Shown piece after piece: positions 9,982-18,107 of a stretch of 64,000 bases of DNA. A program made the translations under genes and the position numbers. Each line of letters opens with the position of its first letter. Position 1 is the first letter of the stretch. The notes under the pieces are model-generated. The model worked only from the letters and a program-made list of their open reading frames with translations, did not search any database and had not been told where the DNA came from. The DNA lies in NCBI GenBank assembly GCA_016223135.1, contig JACRPQ010000004.1, positions 682,001-746,000 of the forward strand, in the 5' to 3' direction. Origin of the DNA: Chloroflexota bacterium (GTDB lineage: Bacteria > Chloroflexota > Anaerolineae > Anaerolineales > Villigracilaceae).

Positions 9982-11085
9982 TTATCCTTTCACCGAGCCA
10001 GCCAGCAAGCCGCGCACAAAGAAACGCTGCAGTCCAAAGAAGACCGTCAATGGGAGGATCATGGATACGAACGCTCCAGCGGTGAGCAGGTGCCAGTCCT
10101 GCCCGCGCGCGCCGACGATTGCCGCCATGCGCTGGGTGACCAACTCGAATTCAGGGTTGCCTCCTAAAAAGATCAACGCTACCAGATAATCATTCCAAAC
10201 CCACAGGAACTGGAAAATGGCGAAGGAGGCGAGCGCTGGAACGGAGAGAGGCAAAATCAGGCGGGTGAATACGGTGAAGTGAGAAGCGCCGTCAATGAAC
10301 GCCGATTCGAGAATATCGCGCGGCAGGGAACTGATGTAGTTGTAGAGCAGGTAGGTTGCCAGCGCCAGCCCAAAGCCGGTGTGCGCCAGCCAGATTGCCA
10401 GGAAGGTTCCGTTCAAGTTCAACGCCCGATAGTCACGCAGAATAGGCACGAGGGCGATTTGAAGCGGTACGACCAGAAGCGCTACCACCATGATGAACAG
10501 GGTGCGCCGGCCCGGGAAGTTCATCCAAGCGAAGGCATAAGCGGCAAAGGCGGCAATCAAAATCGGGATAACGGTGGACGGGACGGTAACCGCCAGACTG
10601 TTCAGGAATGCGCCAGCCATGTTGTCGCCGGGAACGACCACGACCGTGCCGTCTGGCTTCGTGAATTCAAAGTTTTGACCGCCGAGAACCTGCCGGTAGT
10701 TGTCGAGGGTGAAATTCCACGAAACAGTCCAGACCTTCTCCTGCACTTGAATCCGTCCGATGCGTTTATTCCCAACCCAAATCAGACGTTCACCCTCGGG
10801 GGTGGTAAGCCCCGCCCGGAATTGGTCGAAGGTTCCGCTGACGCCTTCCACTTCCATGATTCCGTCGGGATTGAGCCCGGCGGCGACAGGGTCAATTTCG
10901 CGGGTGACCTTCCATTCCCGATGAGGAAAGACATTCCACCAGCCGGAGACGGCGATGTCGTTGCGGTTGCGGAACGAGGAGACGAAGATTCCCAGAGTTG
11001 GGATGGTCCACAGGATGACCAGAAAGAGAAGCGTGCCGTTGACGAACAGGCTGGCAAGCAGTTTTTGTCGTTTTCCGCTTTTCAT
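9982..11085 (-). CDS. carbohydrate ABC transporter permease (AglG/MalG type)
   Basis: A 367-residue inner-membrane permease of the binding-protein-dependent sugar transporters. After a first helix (residues about 13-33) there is a long extracytoplasmic segment of roughly 110 residues, as in the AglG/ThuG branch, then five helices. The EAA loop is ILESAFIDGASHFTVFTRLI, which contacts the ATPase. The start ATG overlaps the stop of the upstream permease by one base. The matching ATPase gene is not in the cluster, so a shared MsmX-like ATPase elsewhere is likely. Confidence 0.9.
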   Translation of the reverse strand: MKSGKRQKLLASLFVNGTLLFLVILWTIPTLGIFVSSFRNRNDIAVSGWWNVFPHREWKVTREIDPVAAGLNPDGIMEVEGVSGTFDQFRAGLTTPEGERLIWVGNKRIGRIQVQEKVWTVSWNFTLDNYRQVLGGQNFEFTKPDGTVVVVPGDNMAGAFLNSLAVTVPSTVIPILIAAFAAYAFAWMNFPGRRTLFIMVVALLVVPLQIALVPILRDYRALNLNGTFLAIWLAHTGFGLALATYLLYNYISSLPRDILESAFIDGASHFTVFTRLILPLSVPALASFAIFQFLWVWNDYLVALIFLGGNPEFELVTQRMAAIVGARGQDWHLLTAGAFVSMILPLTVFFGLQRFFVRGLLAGSVKG

Positions 11086-12248
11086 TAGAACGCCTCCCGC
11101 TCCCTGAACTGTTTCAAGTTGTAGTACATGACCGGAATGACGGCGATCAACAAAACGATGGCAATCGCGGCGCCAAAGCCGGAGTTGCGGTTGGTAAATG
11201 CCTGACGATAGAACTGCGTGGCGATGACATGCGTGCCGAATTGACCGCCCGTCATCACCCAGACCACGTCGAAGATTTTCAAAGTAAAGATGACGATCGT
11301 CGTCCAGACCGAGATGATGGTGCCGCGAATGGACGGTATCATAATTTTGAAGAAAATTTGGAACTCGTTTGCCCCGTCAATGCGGCTGGCTTCCAGTATT
11401 TCTTCGGGAATACCTTTGAGCGCGGCGGAGAAAAGCACCATGGCATAGCCGGCTTGCAGCCAAATCACAATGACAATCAAAAACAGGTTATTCCAAGGGG
11501 AAATCGCCACCCATTGGGGCCAGGCTTGCGGTTGCCCCCCCAGGCTGGTGACAATGGCGTTCAGCAAACCGACCTGCGGCTGCCCCGCCGGACGGTACTC
11601 GTAGATAAAATTCCAGATGATGCTGGCACCCACAAAGGAAATTGCCATCGGTAAAAAGATGAGCGATTTTGCCGTCTTTTCGATGCGGCTGCGGTCTGCC
11701 AGCACGGCAATGACCAGACCGAAGACAACCGAAAACGTACTGCCGAAGATGATCCACAGCAAATTATTGCGGAACGCCTCCCGCATCAGACTCTCGGTGA
11801 AGACTGCCCCATAGTTGCTCAAGCCGACGAAGGAATCGCTGGTCAATTGTTGAAGCAAGTTGAGTCCTTCAGGCGGACCGTTGCGGTCGAACAGGCTGAT
11901 CCAGAAAGTGCGCAGGGTGGGAATGGCAAGATACCAGGCAAGGATTGCCATGGCAGGACCCACAAACACAAAAGGCAGCAGGCGGGTTTTCCACGCATCC
12001 GGCAGTCTTTCGACGATGTCGTTGAACACCCAATATAAAACAGCCACTCCTCCCACTCCCCAACCAATGGCAACCAAAGCGATGATGCCGCGCGGTGCAT
12101 GGCTGTCGCGGAGAAAGATGAAGCCCAAGTACAACACATAAAAAGCAATGAGCGGAATTCCCGCTGCCAGGACAATCCTGCCCAGCAGCGAGACGAGAGC
12201 GGCTCCCAGCGCGAGTTTTTGTTGTCTCGTATCTTTTGTGGATGCCAT
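11085..12248 (-). CDS. carbohydrate ABC transporter permease (AglF/MalF type)
   Basis: A 387-residue permease with two extra N-terminal helices before the core, as in AglF-type alpha-glucoside importers. The EAA loop is ILEASRIDGANEFQIFFKIM. I chose the ATG at 12248, which has AGGGAACA upstream and gives an N-terminus MASTKDTRQQK typical of a cytoplasmic leader; an open frame continues to 12302 but runs into a palindrome. It pairs with the permease that follows and with the lipoprotein upstream. Substrate is inferred to be an alpha-glucoside (maltose, trehalose or sucrose) from the neighbouring treS and amylosucrase. Confidence 0.9.
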   Translation of the reverse strand: MASTKDTRQQKLALGAALVSLLGRIVLAAGIPLIAFYVLYLGFIFLRDSHAPRGIIALVAIGWGVGGVAVLYWVFNDIVERLPDAWKTRLLPFVFVGPAMAILAWYLAIPTLRTFWISLFDRNGPPEGLNLLQQLTSDSFVGLSNYGAVFTESLMREAFRNNLLWIIFGSTFSVVFGLVIAVLADRSRIEKTAKSLIFLPMAISFVGASIIWNFIYEYRPAGQPQVGLLNAIVTSLGGQPQAWPQWVAISPWNNLFLIVIVIWLQAGYAMVLFSAALKGIPEEILEASRIDGANEFQIFFKIMIPSIRGTIISVWTTIVIFTLKIFDVVWVMTGGQFGTHVIATQFYRQAFTNRNSGFGAAIAIVLLIAVIPVMYYNLKQFREREAF

Positions 12249-12276
12249 AGCCTGTTCCCTTTGAGTAGTGCAAATC

Positions 12277-12306
12277 TGTAGTGCAAGTCTATAGACCTGC
12301 ACTACA
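12277..12306. repeat. 30-bp palindrome upstream of the permease genes
   Basis: TGTAGTGCAAGTCTA and TAGACCTGCACTACA are reverse complements except at one pair. It lies in the gap between the lipoprotein and permease genes and probably forms an RNA hairpin or belongs to a dispersed repeat family. Confidence 0.65.
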
Positions 12307-12341
12307 AGAATGGCTTCAACAAAGTAAACGGATATTTTATA

Positions 12342-12369
12342 AGGGTGGACGGCTCACGCCGTCCACCCT
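12342..12369 (-). promoter_or_regulatory. strong hairpin between binding-protein and permease genes
   Basis: AGGGTGGACGGC (12342-12353) and GCCGTCCACCCT (12358-12369) form a perfect 12-bp stem with a 4-base loop just downstream of the lipoprotein gene. There is no long T-run. Such hairpins between the binding-protein and permease genes are known in other sugar operons to protect the upstream mRNA and keep the binding protein in excess; that role here is inferred. Confidence 0.6.
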
Positions 12370-12394
12370 GACTGTGTGCTATTGCTGTGCGGTG

Positions 12395-13780
12395 TTATTT
12401 CTTGGGCCAGGTGGCGTCAATTGCCTTCATGGCGGTATCCAGGTCTTCTGAACCGGCAACGTAACTGGTGATATGCTCCCAGAACGAACCTGCGCCTACT
12501 TCACCGGGCATCAGGTCCGAGCCATCGAAGCGGAAACTGGTTGCCTGAGCGACGAGTTCAGCGATGCCGCGTTCCAATTCTACACCATACATATCCGGGG
12601 TCGCGGTCTGATGCGCCGCCAGAGCGCCGCCGCCTTCGAGCCAGCCGCTCGCCGATTGCGGAACGGTGAAGTATTCCATCAGGGCGCGCACTTCGGGGCG
12701 GTCATTGAACATCACCATCACGTCGCCCGCTACGAGGAACGGCTTGCCATAGGCAGGGTCAACCGGCGGGAGATAGAAGAAGCCATAATCCACGCCAGCC
12801 ACTTTGCCTTCGGGGAAGAAGCCGGTGATGAAGTTGCCCTGTTTATGCATCCAGCACTGGGGCGGATCCTGGAACATGGGCGCCGGCGAATCGCCGAAGA
12901 AAGTGGAAACGATGGAGGAACGACCGCCGAAGACGTAAGCGTCATTGAACCAGATTTCGCTCCAGGTTTCGATGGCTTTCTTCACTTCGGGAGAGTCAAA
13001 AGGCAGTTCGCCTGCCACCCACTTATCGTAGTTCTCCAGCGAGGTGGTGCGCAGCATCATTTCCTCGGTCCAGTCAGTGGCGGGCCAGCCAGTGGCAGCG
13101 CCAGATTCGATGCCGATACACCAGGCGGTATCGCCGTCATCGGCGATCTGCTGAGTCAGCGCAAGCAGTTCTTCCCAGGTTTCGGGGATTTTGTAGCCGG
13201 CGGCATCCCAGGCTTTCTTCGGATACCAAACCAAGCTCTTGCCATTGAAGCGATGGAACACGCCCGCTTCAATACCGTTGATGGTCGCCATGTCGCGCCA
13301 ACTCTGATTGTATTGGCGGCTCAGCCATTCTTCCGAAATGAAGGAACGGACATCCACAACCTTGCCCGCTGCGACGTATTGCGCCGCCTTGCCCGGCTGC
13401 GGGAAGTCGGCAATATCGGGGGCGTCGCCGGCGTCCACGCGCACGGAGATGGTGGCTTCGAACTCTTTGTTGCCGATGTAGTTAACGTCAATGCCGGTCA
13501 ATTCCTCGAACTTGGCGACCGATTTTGCCATTTTGACGCCATCCGGGTCGTTCCCTTCAAAGGCGCCGTCCACGGTCACGGTCGTGCCTTTATAAGTTCC
13601 CTTGAGCGCTTCTTCAAGAGCGCCGCCGGGCATAACGTCGAACCCGACATCCGGCATAGCGGTTGGCTCGGGCGCGGGGGGTTCTGCAGTGGGGGTGGCT
13701 TTTCCACCGCATGCCGCCAGCACCAGGGCAGCCATTACGAACAGGCTGAACAACGTCAATGTGAAACGTGACTTATTCAT
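12395..13780 (-). CDS. carbohydrate ABC transporter substrate-binding lipoprotein
   Basis: A 461-residue extracellular sugar-binding lipoprotein of family-1 type (AglE-like). The signal peptide MNKSRFTLTLFSLFVMAALV runs into the lipobox LAAC with the lipidated cysteine at residue 24, followed by a Pro/Thr-rich tether. I chose the ATG at 13780, with GAGGAGA just upstream; a GTG at 13849 in the same frame would place an unlikely 23-residue charged stretch before the signal peptide. It is the first structural gene after lacI and feeds the two permeases downstream. Confidence 0.92.
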   Translation of the reverse strand: MNKSRFTLTLFSLFVMAALVLAACGGKATPTAEPPAPEPTAMPDVGFDVMPGGALEEALKGTYKGTTVTVDGAFEGNDPDGVKMAKSVAKFEELTGIDVNYIGNKEFEATISVRVDAGDAPDIADFPQPGKAAQYVAAGKVVDVRSFISEEWLSRQYNQSWRDMATINGIEAGVFHRFNGKSLVWYPKKAWDAAGYKIPETWEELLALTQQIADDGDTAWCIGIESGAATGWPATDWTEEMMLRTTSLENYDKWVAGELPFDSPEVKKAIETWSEIWFNDAYVFGGRSSIVSTFFGDSPAPMFQDPPQCWMHKQGNFITGFFPEGKVAGVDYGFFYLPPVDPAYGKPFLVAGDVMVMFNDRPEVRALMEYFTVPQSASGWLEGGGALAAHQTATPDMYGVELERGIAELVAQATSFRFDGSDLMPGEVGAGSFWEHITSYVAGSEDLDTAMKAIDATWPKK

Positions 13781-13876
13781 ATTCTCCTCTTTTCGATAGG
13801 TTGATTTGGTTGATAAAGTGAACGGATTGACTGATGGTATTTTGAACACACACCTCCTTGTAAAGTTTGACAGACA

Positions 13877-14911
13877 TCATTGAATCGCCTTGCACGATTT
13901 GCGAACAATGAGTTCCGTTTCCAAAATGATGTGATGGTTCTCCCTGTTTCCTTTTCCCTGAATCAAATTCAACAACAGACTGCACGCCTGTTGGGCAAGC
14001 GCCTCAGCAGGAAGCCGTATAGTGGTAAGCGGCGGGTCGGAATACCTTGCCCAGGGAATGTCATCGAAGCCCACCAGCGAAACATCATCAGGAATCCGCA
14101 AGCCTGCCTCCCGCAGGGCGGATTTGGCGCCGATTGCCACATTGTCGCTGGCGACGAACGCCGCCGTAAAACGCTCTCCGCTTTCCAGCAGTGACTTCAT
14201 GGAGCGGTAGCCGCTTTCCGGATCAAAATCGGCATAGCAGATCAGCCGTTCATTGACCGGCACGCCCGCCCGCGCCATCGCATTCCGAAATCCCTGCACC
14301 CGCTCCGGCGCGGCGGTATATTCCGGCGGCGCGTTCGAGATGCAGGCAATCTCTCGGTGTCCCAATTCGATCAAATACGAGGCGGCTTTTTCGGCGGCGG
14401 CGACATTATCCACATCCACAAACGGCAGTGTGGAACCTACCACACTGCCCATCAGCACCGTTGGAATATCTGCGCTTTCGAGCGCCCTGATGGCTTTATC
14501 GTCCAGGCGGGGAGTGGAAAGAATCATCCCATCAATCCGCTTTGCGCGCGCCAGTTCAAAGTAGGCGGATTCCTGATGTTCCGTCTCCACCCAGTCAATC
14601 AGGATGCGGATATTGTGCTGTTTGGCTGTGGTCAACAGCCCGCTGATGATTTTGGGGAGAAAGGCGTCGGTGGCGATGTGATGATGCGTCCGCGTCAAAA
14701 CCAGACCGATTGCCTTGGTACGCCGGCTGACGAGCGCCTGCGCCATGGCATCTGGCACATACCCCAATTCCTTTGCCGCCTGAATGACCTTTTGGCGCGT
14801 TTCCGGGCTGATCTGAATCCCTTGGACATTGTTCAACACAAGGGATACCGTTGTGCGGGAGACACCCGCCATTTTCGCCACGTCACGGCTTGTTACACGG
14901 TTGCGATGCAA
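13877..14911 (-). CDS. LacI-family transcriptional regulator of the sugar cluster
   Basis: A 344-residue repressor with an N-terminal helix-turn-helix and hinge (TSRDVAKMAGVSRTTVSLVL, residues about 7-26) and a periplasmic-binding-protein-like effector domain beginning near ALVSRRTKAIGLVL. The start at 14911 is a TTG codon supported by AAGGA seven bases upstream. The gene heads the sugar cluster in the same direction, and its own upstream region carries a promoter overlapped by palindromic operator-like sites, so it is probably autoregulated and induced by an imported sugar. Confidence 0.9.
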   Translation of the reverse strand: MHRNRVTSRDVAKMAGVSRTTVSLVLNNVQGIQISPETRQKVIQAAKELGYVPDAMAQALVSRRTKAIGLVLTRTHHHIATDAFLPKIISGLLTTAKQHNIRILIDWVETEHQESAYFELARAKRIDGMILSTPRLDDKAIRALESADIPTVLMGSVVGSTLPFVDVDNVAAAEKAASYLIELGHREIACISNAPPEYTAAPERVQGFRNAMARAGVPVNERLICYADFDPESGYRSMKSLLESGERFTAAFVASDNVAIGAKSALREAGLRIPDDVSLVGFDDIPWARYSDPPLTTIRLPAEALAQQACSLLLNLIQGKGNRENHHIILETELIVRKSCKAIQ

Positions 14912-14924
14912 GGCAATTCCTTTT

Positions 14925-14957
14925 CTACTAACACGTGTTACTAAATCGTGTTAGTAG
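14925..14957. promoter_or_regulatory. LacI-type operator pair
   Basis: A perfect 12-bp palindrome TAACACGTGTTA lies at 14929-14940. A second, larger inverted repeat uses CTACTAACACG (14925-14935) and CGTGTTAGTAG (14947-14957), separated by 11 bases. Both fall between the predicted -10 element and the ribosome-binding site of the lacI gene. The CG-centred palindrome is typical of LacI-family operators. Confidence 0.78.
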
Positions 14958-14985
14958 TGTAGCATTTTTCACGTCCCCCTGTCAA
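14956..14985 (-). promoter_or_regulatory. sigma-70-type promoter of the lacI/sugar operon
   Basis: Read on the minus strand: -35 TTGACA (14980-14985), an 18-base spacer and -10 TACACT (14956-14961) preceded by TGC as an extended -10. The expected start falls inside the operator palindromes, so a bound repressor would block it directly. Confidence 0.75.
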
Positions 14986-15001
14986 TCCCCACCGGAAAAT
15001 T

Positions 15002-15880
15002 TTAAGACGACCCTGTGCTTGAAATCACCAGCCCCGCCCCGATGAGCAAACCGCCCAGCAGGAACATGGGCGTGATGTGTTCCCCCAAAAACAGCCACCC
15101 CAGCAGGGTGCCGACCACTGGCTGGGCAAAGAACGTAAGCGAAGCCGCCGCAGCCGGCAGCGTGGCAAACGCATAGTTCCACAAAAACATCGCCAGCGCG
15201 GTGGAAATAATCCCCAAAAACAAAATTCCGCCAACAATGCCAACAGTAATTTCTCCAATCCCCTGGCGGTTCACCTCGAAAGCGCCCAGCAGTACGCTCG
15301 AGGGAATGCCCCCCGCCAGCATCACAGCGCTGGAGGCGACCAAATCGGCGGATTGCGCCACCTTCCTCACCAGCACCGAATACAGCGCCCACGTCAACGC
15401 GGCGGCAAGCAAACTCAAGTTGCCCAAAAACAGCGCAGACGAAAGGTCCGCCGTGCGCGGGTCAATCACTGCCGCCACCCCCAGCGTCGAAACCGCCAGC
15501 GCAATGATTCCCCGCCAGGTTGCCCTCTCGCCCAGCAGATACGGCGCAAACAGCAGGACGAACGCCGGCGTGGCAGACGTCACCAGCGCCCCGTTCGAGG
15601 CTGTGGACAACTTCGTCCCCACGAATTGGAAGCCCAACGAGACGCCATACCCCACAATGCCCACCAGGAAACTATCCCGCATCTGCCGTGACGTGAGCCT
15701 GCTCCGCCTCCCAAACAGCATCACCACCCCCAGCGTTGCCGCCCCCAAAATCAGACGGATGGCTAGCAAACTAAACGGCGGGATGACCTCCAGCACTACC
15801 TTGCTGACCACGTACATGCCGCCCCAAATGGACGCGGCAATCAAACCGCTGATGAGACCGATGAGGGTTTTGTTCTTCAT
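15002..15880 (-). CDS. EamA/DMT-family transporter
   Basis: A 292-residue ten-helix membrane protein made of two EamA repeats. The first carries GLISGLIAASIWGGMYVVSK and PPFSLLAIRLILGAATL; the second ends with FFAQPVVGTLLGWLFLGEHI, the classic EamA C-terminal signature. It probably exports a metabolite or amino acid, with substrate unknown. The upstream gene ends 3 bases before its start, suggesting one transcript with the YgjV-like and arfB genes. Confidence 0.88.
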   Translation of the reverse strand: MKNKTLIGLISGLIAASIWGGMYVVSKVVLEVIPPFSLLAIRLILGAATLGVVMLFGRRSRLTSRQMRDSFLVGIVGYGVSLGFQFVGTKLSTASNGALVTSATPAFVLLFAPYLLGERATWRGIIALAVSTLGVAAVIDPRTADLSSALFLGNLSLLAAALTWALYSVLVRKVAQSADLVASSAVMLAGGIPSSVLLGAFEVNRQGIGEITVGIVGGILFLGIISTALAMFLWNYAFATLPAAAASLTFFAQPVVGTLLGWLFLGEHITPMFLLGGLLIGAGLVISSTGSS

Positions 15881-15883
15881 AGT

Positions 15884-16534
15884 TTAGAACCCGTTATCCT
15901 GAAAGATTTGGTGTCCGATTCCCCGCACATATTTGTTGCCGTTTTTGACAAAACCCATCCGCTCCAGATACCGCCGATGGACATTGCTCCCGCCCTCCGA
16001 AACAAAACGGCGGATGCCGCGCTGCGTGAAGAACGCCGAATTTTCCTCGAAAATGAAGCGCGCCACTTTGAAATCGCAATAGTTGGGGATGACGTAGTCC
16101 AGTTTAATATGCGCCTCCTCTCCTTCGACCTTTGCGATGAACACCCCTGCTGGCACCATATTCCGCAGGATGAAAAAGCAGATCAGCGAATCTTCCACCT
16201 GATGAACAAAGTTTGGAATGAGGCGGGCAATATCATCCTTGTAGAAGCTCACAAAGGTGCGCAGGTAGTCGCTGGCAGGTCTGACCTCCATGAAGGTGAA
16301 AAAGTCCTTTTGACGCCACATTTCGAACAGGTAATACAGGTCAATGCAGACGATCAAGCCATTCAGGAACGCCACCGGATACGCCCTCAACAGCACGCCG
16401 TACGCCGTGAAGAAGGATGCGCCCAGCAGGTTGATGATGCGCAGGCGCAGCAGCGATTTCATTGTCAGTGAAAATGCGACAAGGATCGAGCCGATATACC
16501 CGATGATTTCGATTTGAGTGGGGTGCATGTTCAT
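15884..16534 (-). CDS. YgjV-like membrane protein with a C-terminal acetyltransferase-like segment
   Basis: A 216-residue protein. Residues about 8-75 form two to three membrane helices resembling the YgjV inner-membrane family (EIIGYIGSILVAFSLTMKSL). From about residue 80 it is soluble and contains a stretch recalling the end of GNAT acetyltransferases (VHRRYLERMGFVKNG), preceded by a beta-rich segment. The fusion is inferred and no catalytic residues can be assigned. Its ATG overlaps the arfB stop as ATGA. Confidence 0.65.
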   Translation of the reverse strand: MNMHPTQIEIIGYIGSILVAFSLTMKSLLRLRIINLLGASFFTAYGVLLRAYPVAFLNGLIVCIDLYYLFEMWRQKDFFTFMEVRPASDYLRTFVSFYKDDIARLIPNFVHQVEDSLICFFILRNMVPAGVFIAKVEGEEAHIKLDYVIPNYCDFKVARFIFEENSAFFTQRGIRRFVSEGGSNVHRRYLERMGFVKNGNKYVRGIGHQIFQDNGF

Positions 16535-16953
16535 TCCAGCGGGAAGGTTTTACCGCGCGTTCGTTTCACCTCTCCCTTGCGTTTCTTTTCCTGTAATCTC
16601 TTTTCGCGGGAGGCGGCGGTGGGTTTGGTCTTGCGGCGCGGCTTGGGCGGCACAGCGGCTTTTTGCAAAAGTTCCACAAAACGGCGCAGGGCGTCGGCGC
16701 GGTTTGCCTCTTGTGTGCGGAAGCGGCGCGCCTCGATGATCAGTACGCCGTCAGCGTTGATTCGCTTTCCTGCAAGGCGGAGCAGGCGTCCCTTTAAGTC
16801 CGAGGCGAGCGAGGGAGAGTTGACCACGTCGAAGCGCAATTGTACCGCTGTCGCCACCTTGTTGACGTTCTGTCCGCCGGGTCCCGAGGCGCGGAGATAG
16901 TCGAATTGCAGTTCGCGTTCGTCCAGTTGAAGAGTCGGCGTGATTTCGAGCAT
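16531..16953 (-). CDS. arfB: ArfB-type peptidyl-tRNA hydrolase (ribosome rescue)
   Basis: A 140-residue class-I release-factor-like protein. It has the catalytic GGQ in RASGPGGQNVNKV and a basic C-terminal tail (RKTKPTAASREKRLQEKKRK) that in the family enters the empty mRNA channel of stalled ribosomes. It lacks the codon-recognition domain of RF1/RF2. It should hydrolyse peptidyl-tRNA on non-stop ribosomes. It overlaps the YgjV-like gene by four bases. Confidence 0.93.
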   Translation of the reverse strand: MLEITPTLQLDERELQFDYLRASGPGGQNVNKVATAVQLRFDVVNSPSLASDLKGRLLRLAGKRINADGVLIIEARRFRTQEANRADALRRFVELLQKAAVPPKPRRKTKPTAASREKRLQEKKRKGEVKRTRGKTFPLE

Positions 16954-16985
16954 GGCGGCAGTATACCCTCTCTGCCGCTAAAGCG

Positions 16986-17022
16986 ACACATCCCCCAAAA
17001 TCATTGATTTTGGGGGATGTGT
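16986..17022. repeat. perfect 18-bp inverted repeat between korB and arfB
   Basis: ACACATCCCCCAAAATCA (16986-17003) and TGATTTTGGGGGATGTGT (17005-17022) are exact reverse complements separated by a single base. It is just downstream of the korB stop and could end that transcript, although no T-run follows. It may equally be a solo dispersed palindrome. Confidence 0.7.
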
Positions 17023-17030
17023 GGTGGGGG

Positions 17031-18086
17031 TTAGAACATCAAACCGTTGATTTTATCGAGCAGTTCGGGCGCGGGGCGCAGGTCTGCCTCCGTCAGCCGG
17101 TTGAGAGGCGTATCCACGAGATTGAAGGTCTCTTCCAGCCCGGGCTTTTCGGTGTTGACGTAAATCAGCCCGGTGATGAGCCAGTCGTTGCGCTGCGCCT
17201 CTTCGAGCGCGCGCATTGCCTCGAAGCGGTTGGTCGGGTCGTAGCCTCTTTCCAGGTTCTTGAGGATGACGATGGAACCGTCGTGCATGGTCACTTCGCG
17301 CACTTCGCCTTCCTGCATCTCCTGTTCGAGGATGATTTCGCTGCGCGGGGCGATGTAGGTGATGTCGTGCAGGGGCGCTTCGTGATCCTTGCCCCAGGTG
17401 TAGGAGTGGTAGGCGTTGGTCTGGTTATTGAACGTGACGCACGGGCTGATGATGTCGAGCACGGCGATGCCCTTGTGGGCGAAGGCGGCTTTGAGCAGTT
17501 CCTTTACCTGCTTGGGGTTGCCCGCAAACGAGCGCGCCACGAAGGTAGCGTTCGATACAAGCGCTTCCATGCAGATGTCCACCGGCATGTAGGGATTGGT
17601 GCCTTGCTTTTTCAGCGAGAGACCCTTTTCGGCGGTGGCGGAGAACTGTCCTTTGGTCAGCCCGTACACGCCGTTGTTTTCCACGATGTAAACCATGTTC
17701 ACGTTGCGGCGCATGATGTGCTTGAACTGTCCCATGCCGATGCTGGCGGTGTCGCCATCGCCCGAGACGCCAAGTCCCTTCAGGGTGTGGTCGCCGAACA
17801 ACGCGCCTGTGGCAATGGACGGCATGCGTCCGTGCAGGCTGTTGAAGCCAAACGAGCGGTTCATGAAATAGGTGGGGCTTTTGCTCGAGCAGCCGATGCC
17901 GCTGAACTTCACCACCTTTTCAGGCTTCACGCTCAGTTCATACATGGCAGTGATAATCTGATTCGCAATCGAGTTGTGACCGCAGCCCTGGCAGAGGGTG
18001 CTTGGGGCGCCGCGGTAATCGTTCTTGGTCAGTCCAGCCAGGTTCACATTGGCGGGAGCGCCCGCCATGGGGAGTGGTTGTGTCAT
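17031..18086 (-). CDS. korB: 2-oxoacid:ferredoxin oxidoreductase, beta subunit
   Basis: A 351-residue thiamine-diphosphate subunit of a 2-oxoglutarate/2-oxoacid:ferredoxin oxidoreductase, which oxidatively decarboxylates a 2-oxoacid with CoA and reduces ferredoxin. Visible are LCQGCGHN near residue 32, the ThDP/Mg motif beginning GDGDTASIGMGQ, and a following ENNGVYGLTKGQ loop. The gene sits 21 bases downstream of korA. The 2-oxoglutarate assignment is by overall similarity; pyruvate or a branched-chain oxoacid remains possible. Confidence 0.88.
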   Translation of the reverse strand: MTQPLPMAGAPANVNLAGLTKNDYRGAPSTLCQGCGHNSIANQIITAMYELSVKPEKVVKFSGIGCSSKSPTYFMNRSFGFNSLHGRMPSIATGALFGDHTLKGLGVSGDGDTASIGMGQFKHIMRRNVNMVYIVENNGVYGLTKGQFSATAEKGLSLKKQGTNPYMPVDICMEALVSNATFVARSFAGNPKQVKELLKAAFAHKGIAVLDIISPCVTFNNQTNAYHSYTWGKDHEAPLHDITYIAPRSEIILEQEMQEGEVREVTMHDGSIVILKNLERGYDPTNRFEAMRALEEAQRNDWLITGLIYVNTEKPGLEETFNLVDTPLNRLTEADLRPAPELLDKINGLMF

Positions 18087-18107
18087 GGGGTAAAACTCCT
18101 TTCGCTC

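Noticed and set aside
12473-13771. 432-codon plus-strand frame
   Set aside because: Antisense shadow of the sugar-binding lipoprotein gene; no recognisable protein features.
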